Of a DNA stretch of 64,000 bases, positions 59,203-64,000 are shown piece after piece; within the stretch, counting starts at the first letter, position 1, and every line of letters starts with the position of its first letter. Source of the stretch: Polytrichum commune. Lineage: Eukaryota > Streptophyta > Polytrichopsida > Polytrichales > Polytrichaceae. The stretch spans positions 14,384,001-14,448,000 of the forward strand of contig OX485804.1 of the NCBI GenBank assembly GCA_950295325.1, in the 5' to 3' direction. Both the position numbers and the translations under genes were made by a program. The notes under the pieces were generated by a model. It did no database searches and was not told the DNA's origin. It saw nothing but the letters and a program-made list of their open reading frames with translations.

Positions 59203-59676
59203 AGAGTTATCCGTAAAGTGAGCTGAAGAGAGGGTTCTGGGCTTGGATTTGAGAAAATTGTGTGACGGGCCCTAAAAGTGGAGCAGGTGTTTGTAGCTAT
59301 AAAAAAACACAGGCACAAATCTTTTGAGGGACCGGAAATGGCGGAAATTTTTTTTTGCTCATGTGTTGCGAGCGCGCCCTGGGAATTTAGCGTCGCTTTG
59401 TCAGAGGGCCCTCTCATGTTTCGCCAACAAAGAAGATCCACTGACAAGGCGGGGCGAAGTCCGCGGGGACAACCCCAAATTTGTCGCAGCCTAAATCCGG
59501 AGAAACTAAAGGACTGCAGACCAGCTCCAAAAACAAGCAGACCAGCTCTGACCCTAAACCCTGGCCTTGTGTATTATGCCCCGGAATTCAAGAGCCTTAC
59601 TTTGCGTTTCCATGGGTTTGTGTGAATAGTGCACTCAAAATCTGTCAAAACACCAGCTTACTTTACGGATAACTCT
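59203..59676. mobile_element. Non-autonomous TIR element, 474 bp
   Basis: The left end AGAGTTATCCGTAAAGTGAG and the right end CTTACTTTACGGATAACTCT form 22-bp inverted repeats with one mismatch. The flanks fit either a 3-bp AAT duplication or a TA target inside the outer bases. The interior is more GC-rich than its surroundings and holds an open frame of 115 codons, with no transposase features. It has the size and form of a MITE. Confidence 0.82.
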
Positions 59677-60700
59677 AATGTGCTTGAAATTAATGCATTT
59701 TGTTTTGTTTTGTTGAGTTTGACCTTGTTCATTGTATGTTAACAAAGACGAGTGACGTCCCCCCCTTGTTTCGACACTTGGTTTCATCTTACGGCCAAAG
59801 ATGGAAGATCCCAAAATGTATTGTATTTCATATCAGCCCAAGACATTGTTTAAGACGTATTCATGTAGCATGCAGAACTAGACAAGATGAATGCTTATCA
59901 AACTAATAAAGATAGAAGGTTCCCTTATTAAAGTATTGAGAAACAAAGGAGGCGGAAGCATCAAGTGCATGGCCCGAATCGACATAGTATGGGCGCCACG
60001 GTCTCCACGTGCCAAAATGGGCAATGGGGTCCATTGATCATGTTCATCCATTTTACACAAACATGTTTTGTGTGCCAAGCACTTTCTACACCATTCATGA
60101 TATTTAGTGTCATGTGCGTAATAGTGTCACTTATAACTTTGGGACGTATGCTAAGTTACACTAATGATCAACAACTTCATCATTAGTGTCACCTCATGAC
60201 ACTTGGCATGAGTATGTTCAACCGAGTCATGAGATGTATGTCTATGTTACACGGTGGTCTACAAACTGACTAAAGTCTACACAAATGACATTTGGCATTT
60301 ATATGCTCAACAGTGTCTTCCTCTCGCATACTAAAATGTAAACACATGACACTTGCCATAAGTATGCTCAACAAAATCTTCCCCTTGCATACCAAAATGC
60401 AAAAGTATCATCTCAAGTATCCCAACGCACCACAGTAAATGTCATAATGTAAATGTTTTCTCACTCAAAAATAAAATCACTTACAATGACGTAGTATATC
60501 ATATCGGCAATCAACAGACGTGACATTTCGGAACCTCTAGACATCTAGCTTAGGCCCTTCACAAATAGTGTATGTGACACTAATTACCATAAATGATCTA
60601 ACATACGAAACCTACGCAATCATCTCACTTCGATGAAAGAACAATGCCAATCTACCACTATGCTAAATCTGCAAATTCTTGAGGTACATGGAACAAGTTC
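59677..60700. other. Gene-free DNA with scattered short repeats
   Basis: Phrases such as ATGACACTTGGCAT(G/A), GTATGCTCAAC and TCTTCC(C/T)CT recur at about 60,195, 60,285 and 60,350, giving a worn tandem pattern of about 75 bp. No gene. Confidence 0.5.
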
Positions 60701-60733
60701 CTAGTGACGTAGGCCAAGTTCCTACGTCACTAG
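60701..60733. promoter_or_regulatory. Perfect 13-bp palindrome arms with TGACGTAG
   Basis: CTAGTGACGTAGG, the 7-base spacer CCAAGTT, then CCTACGTCACTAG. TGACGT is a bZIP (TGA/C-box) core. No gene is nearby, so it may be only a hairpin. Confidence 0.5.
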
Positions 60734-61589
60734 TGCATGCAAAGCCACCCCGTGCCCCATCACCCCCCCCCCCACCCAAGGAAAACAACTTGTAAACAAA
60801 AGGAAACATCTATGTATTGGGTCCAGACTCAAACCACGAACCCACCGCCGGGTCACATTCCAAAGGACGACCGTGAAGTAACATGGAGTTTCGTGTTTAA
60901 AACGTGAGGAAGTCTAAAAAGTGCAACTTACAAACAAATCTCACTGGGAATGTACACAATACTACACACCCCACTGTTGGTACGAGCCATAGAGAAGCCT
61001 CCCCCCCCCCCTCTGCCAACTGGTTCAAATTAGTACAAAGTTTGACGCACTTTGATCCACCAACTTTTTCTCGGGCAGCCACGGGACAGGACTCCCTTTT
61101 ATTATATATACATATATATAAAAAGAAGTTCTAAAATCTATTCAAGTCGTAAAGAACGGGAGGAGGTTCGGTCAGAAGCCATGGAACCACCACTATTTGC
61201 CCGGGCAGCGAATCTTGGCCCAACGGTGCCCGTGCGTTTGAGGCCCACCCAAAAGTGAACCTCAATGCGGCTTCCTTTATTACGTTTCCTCTGGCACGGT
61301 CGTGACCGAACTTGGTTGTGGGGCTGTCGAATTTTGGTTGGTTTATTAAATAACCCCAACACGGAATATAAAAGGGTTGGGGTGGCGAGGGGGAATCGTG
61401 GACCGTTGGATCGGCCTCGAATTCAGCGGCTGGGAGTACAAGCACCCATGTGAGTACTAACATACAATGGATCTATCCATCCATCCATTTATCGACCACC
61501 GGCACGGCCTCCTAGCAGCCGCAGCCGCAGCCCAAGCCAACCCTAATAATGTATTTGTCATGTGAAAGACAAAGGCCCCGCCCCGGCCA

Positions 61590-61980
61590 CACACAACCCC
61601 CCCCCCCCCCCGGAAAATCATTTCCGGACGGGAAGGGGGGGGGGGGGGGGGGGCAATCCTCCTCCGTCCATGGCCCTGCACATGGAATTCATTCCCATGT
61701 CATCATTCTTGTCCTCACCCCCGGTCCATCACTTGCCATCCATGTTTTTGGTGATGCAATTCGGGTCCTCGGGTTGCACACTTAGGTTCGTTTTGCCGGG
61801 TCAATCTTCCGAATTCCTAGATTTTTGCTTGTGTGTGTGTGTGTGAATATATATATATATGTATCGTTTGTGTTTGGAAACGAATCAATAGTTAGTTTCT
61901 CAAAAAGAGAAAACCACCGGTTTGGGAAGGGGGGGGGGGGGTCGGATCTTAAATGGTTACTCCCCCCCCAAAGATTAGTC
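61590..61980. repeat. Cluster of long C and G homopolymers with (GT)n(AT)n
   Basis: C15 at 61,597, G19 at 61,635, (GT)n(AT)n at 61,832-61,860, G13 at 61,929 and C8 near 61,962 lie within 400 bp. Facing C and G runs 24 bases apart (61,597-61,611 and 61,635-61,653) can pair as a hairpin. Confidence 0.9.
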
Positions 61981-62260
61981 ATTTCTTGTGGGAATATGAA
62001 ACATGGAATTAGTATGTGATCGTTAGCGAATCTAAGTGAGGGCCGTAGCCACTTTCCTCACCATTTCTAGAGTTCGTGTATGAATATCAAGTTCATTGTC
62101 GTATTGGAGATTCTCGTGTTCGTTAAATGGTCTTATAGGTCCAACCCTTGATTTTGTTGATTGTTGAGCTTAGAATGGTTAACGTAATTTGATCATGTAG
62201 TCTAGTCGCTTTTTTAATACATGTTGTTTTGTTGTTCTAATTTTTTTATGTGTCTTAGAG
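61948..62260 (+). repeat. Dispersed repeat R3, copy 4 (with a further partial copy to about 62,640)
   Basis: Shows TTAAATGGTTACT, GGGAATATGAAACATGG, ACTTTCCTCACCATTTCTAG, GAGATTCTCGTGTTCGTTAA, ATGGTCTTATAGGTCC and GTTGATTGTTGAGCTTAGAA. A second partial match (GTGTTAAC to GACTCGTGCCCTTTTTGGTG) at about 62,490-62,640 repeats the 3' half. Confidence 0.78.
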
Positions 62261-63477
62261 GATTTTAAGGGGTTGGAATTCAAGTGACCTTATTGTGGAC
62301 ACTTCCAACCCCACAACACAATTTTGGCCAATGGATTAGAGTGATTAGAGTATGGAAAGTCTCCTTTGATCAGCGATTGGGAATCATGGAGTTGTCAATT
62401 CAATTTTCAAAATGTGAGTTGAGATGTAGGAGTTATAGGATGTTGAAGTAAATTTCCTCTTTTTCGTTAAGTAGCATACACTAGGCCCTCCCTCCTAGTT
62501 GTGTTAACAAATAAACCGATAATGATGTCTATATTATGAGCATGTAGGTCAATCTCATTGCGACTCGTGCCCTTTTTGGTGTCCGTTCTCGATTAATTGC
62601 AAGCCTTGCCATACTACACCACTCACACATAAGTTAGTTATGACCCAAAGTGCCGTGACGAAGAGTGACCACATAGATCCCACATGATACCTTAACCCCT
62701 AAAGGCTGAAGCAAAATCTCCCCAAATTGCACAGGACAATTAAAGTCAATCCAACAACTTATTAAAGAAAAATGTACCTCTTGTACCAAAACCGATTGTA
62801 CAAATGGCATCTTTGTAGAATTAGGATGGTTCACACAAAACTTCAATCAACACTGTGTCCAACTTATAAAATTATAACATAAACGTGTACACTTGCATGG
62901 TCACGCAATGGTGTTTGCTTGGGCAAATTTTTTTTCCCAGTCAACCTCAAGGGTAGGGGCATGCTACCACGACTACTCTCGTACAAGTGCATGCAAAGAG
63001 GGGGAGTTATCATATATGAGGATACATCTCATCCATCCAACATAAAAACTCGACCCCCTACAAGTTGTTGTTGATTCATCTCAAATGACATGGAGTAAAC
63101 AAATTCGGGGCCTTTAAAGCTAATTTTGGTGTCAAAGCAATTAAAAAAAAACCCCTATGGGTTGCATGCCATTTCATGACTTTCATGTTAAAATGAAAGG
63201 GAGGTCCGCTCATGTAGGGATCTTCCCCTCTTTCCCACCTACCTTGTTGTCCTCCTTGTAAATTGGACAAAGGCACATAGAGAAATTGACTATGAAAATA
63301 CCTTTTTCCTACATAGGCTAGTGTTTTTTGACTTGTCGTAGGGTGACCTTAACCATAATATTATTGAGCAAAACAAGGGTCTTCCTACATCAACAGGATG
63401 ACACAATAACGTGCAATGTACAAAGTTGCAAGATGCTGTGATTATACTCCTAGGATTCCGTGGCCCACCCAATTGCA

Positions 63478-63617
63478 GGCATGTGCTGACTAATGTTATG
63501 ACCATGCAAACAAAGACAAACCGCATTTGTTAATCTCAGTTGGCATCTGCTGACTAATGTTGTGATGATCATGCAAATGGAGACAGCCGCATTTGTTAAT
63601 CTCACTTGGCATCTGCT
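63478..63617 (+). repeat. Two tandem copies of an about 65-bp unit
   Basis: GGCAT(G/C)TGCTGACTAATGTT, then CATGCAAA, and CCGCATTTGTTAATCTCA occur twice in succession, with a third start GGCATCTGCTTGG. The rest of the window end (63,620-64,000) shows only a short GTA run at 63,734. Confidence 0.88.
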
Positions 63618-64000
63618 TGGCTTTTTGTTTTGAAATCACCTGAAGCCATCCAAGATTAGGTCTGTGTCCTTCTACCCAAAACAGCTAACAATTTCCACAT
63701 TAAGTCAAGTTATAGCCACGATGCAGGTGGCTGTAGTAGTAGTAGTAGCAGTGGAGCCGTGTGCGCATTGAACTCTTATTTCCAAATTAAGCTGAACTGT
63801 TGATGTTATTTCCAAGTTCCGCAGAAGTAGTGGAGCCGGCGAAACAGGAGAATTTATTGGCCACACATCCGAATCATGAGATTCCAACTATTGTATGAAC
63901 AACACACGTATCATTGAATAGTAGCTAAATATCGATATATTCCCGACTAACTGGTGAAGTGGTGAACACAAGAAATTAAGAGCCACACAAACATAAGTTT

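Noticed and set aside
28700-64000. LTR retrotransposons or viral-type elements in the gene-free part
   Set aside because: No gag, protease, reverse transcriptase, integrase or capsid resemblance and no convincing long direct repeat pair with primer-binding site was seen; R2, R3 and R4 lack such marks.

Overview
This looks like nuclear DNA of a land plant. Three things point that way: plastid-type genes (isoamylase 3 for starch breakdown, pheophytinase for chlorophyll breakdown), plant-type GT-AG split genes for PEP carboxykinase, glutaminyl-tRNA synthetase and a TTLL12-like tubulin ligase, and wide AT-rich intergenic DNA full of microsatellites and small foldback elements. The proteins resemble land-plant families but are not close to any one crop. 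A seed-free plant is a guess, not something the sequence proves. No organelle, bacterial or phage genes, CRISPR arrays, rRNA genes or intact tRNA genes were seen, and no retrotransposon or transposase reading frame could be recognised.

Region 1 (1-13.9 kb) is a patchwork of broken gene pieces with their introns. On the minus strand, from right to left, lie an unidentified multi-exon gene with one exon duplicated in tandem (9.56-7.75 kb), two exons of glutaminyl-tRNA synthetase (7.63-7.27 kb), a single exon of a D-isomer 2-hydroxyacid dehydrogenase (6.89-6.75 kb), a headless and tailless pheophytinase (6.75-5.30 kb) and a TTLL12-like gene with an in-frame stop (4.47-1.6 kb). On the plus strand is a 5'-truncated PEP carboxykinase with a one-base deletion and a missing exon segment (11.09-12.47 kb). 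The block is bracketed by two related repeats in opposite orientation, each with a GGGT-rich inner side, at 1-1200 and 13.1-13.86 kb.

Region 2 (13.9-28.7 kb) holds the two best intact genes. One is a chloroplast isoamylase 3 gene (minus, 21,347-17,541) with only one intron, and that intron is filled by a tandem array carrying copies of the neighbouring exon edges. The other is a small TPR-like gene (minus, 27,871-27,173), which abuts a roughly 165-bp tandem repeat array at its 3' side. A purine-rich 41-bp minisatellite and a roughly 110-bp CT/GA tract also lie here.

Region 3 (28.7-64 kb) has no gene I can support. It is made of dispersed repeat families (called R2, R3 and R4 here), several terminal-inverted-repeat or foldback elements, one tRNA-derived SINE fragment with a 17-bp target duplication, compound microsatellites and an unusual number of long C/G homopolymers. 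The best defined mobile element is a 1160-bp TIR element at 47,354-48,513, which has internal 188-bp tandem repeats and sits inside a tandem R4 array.
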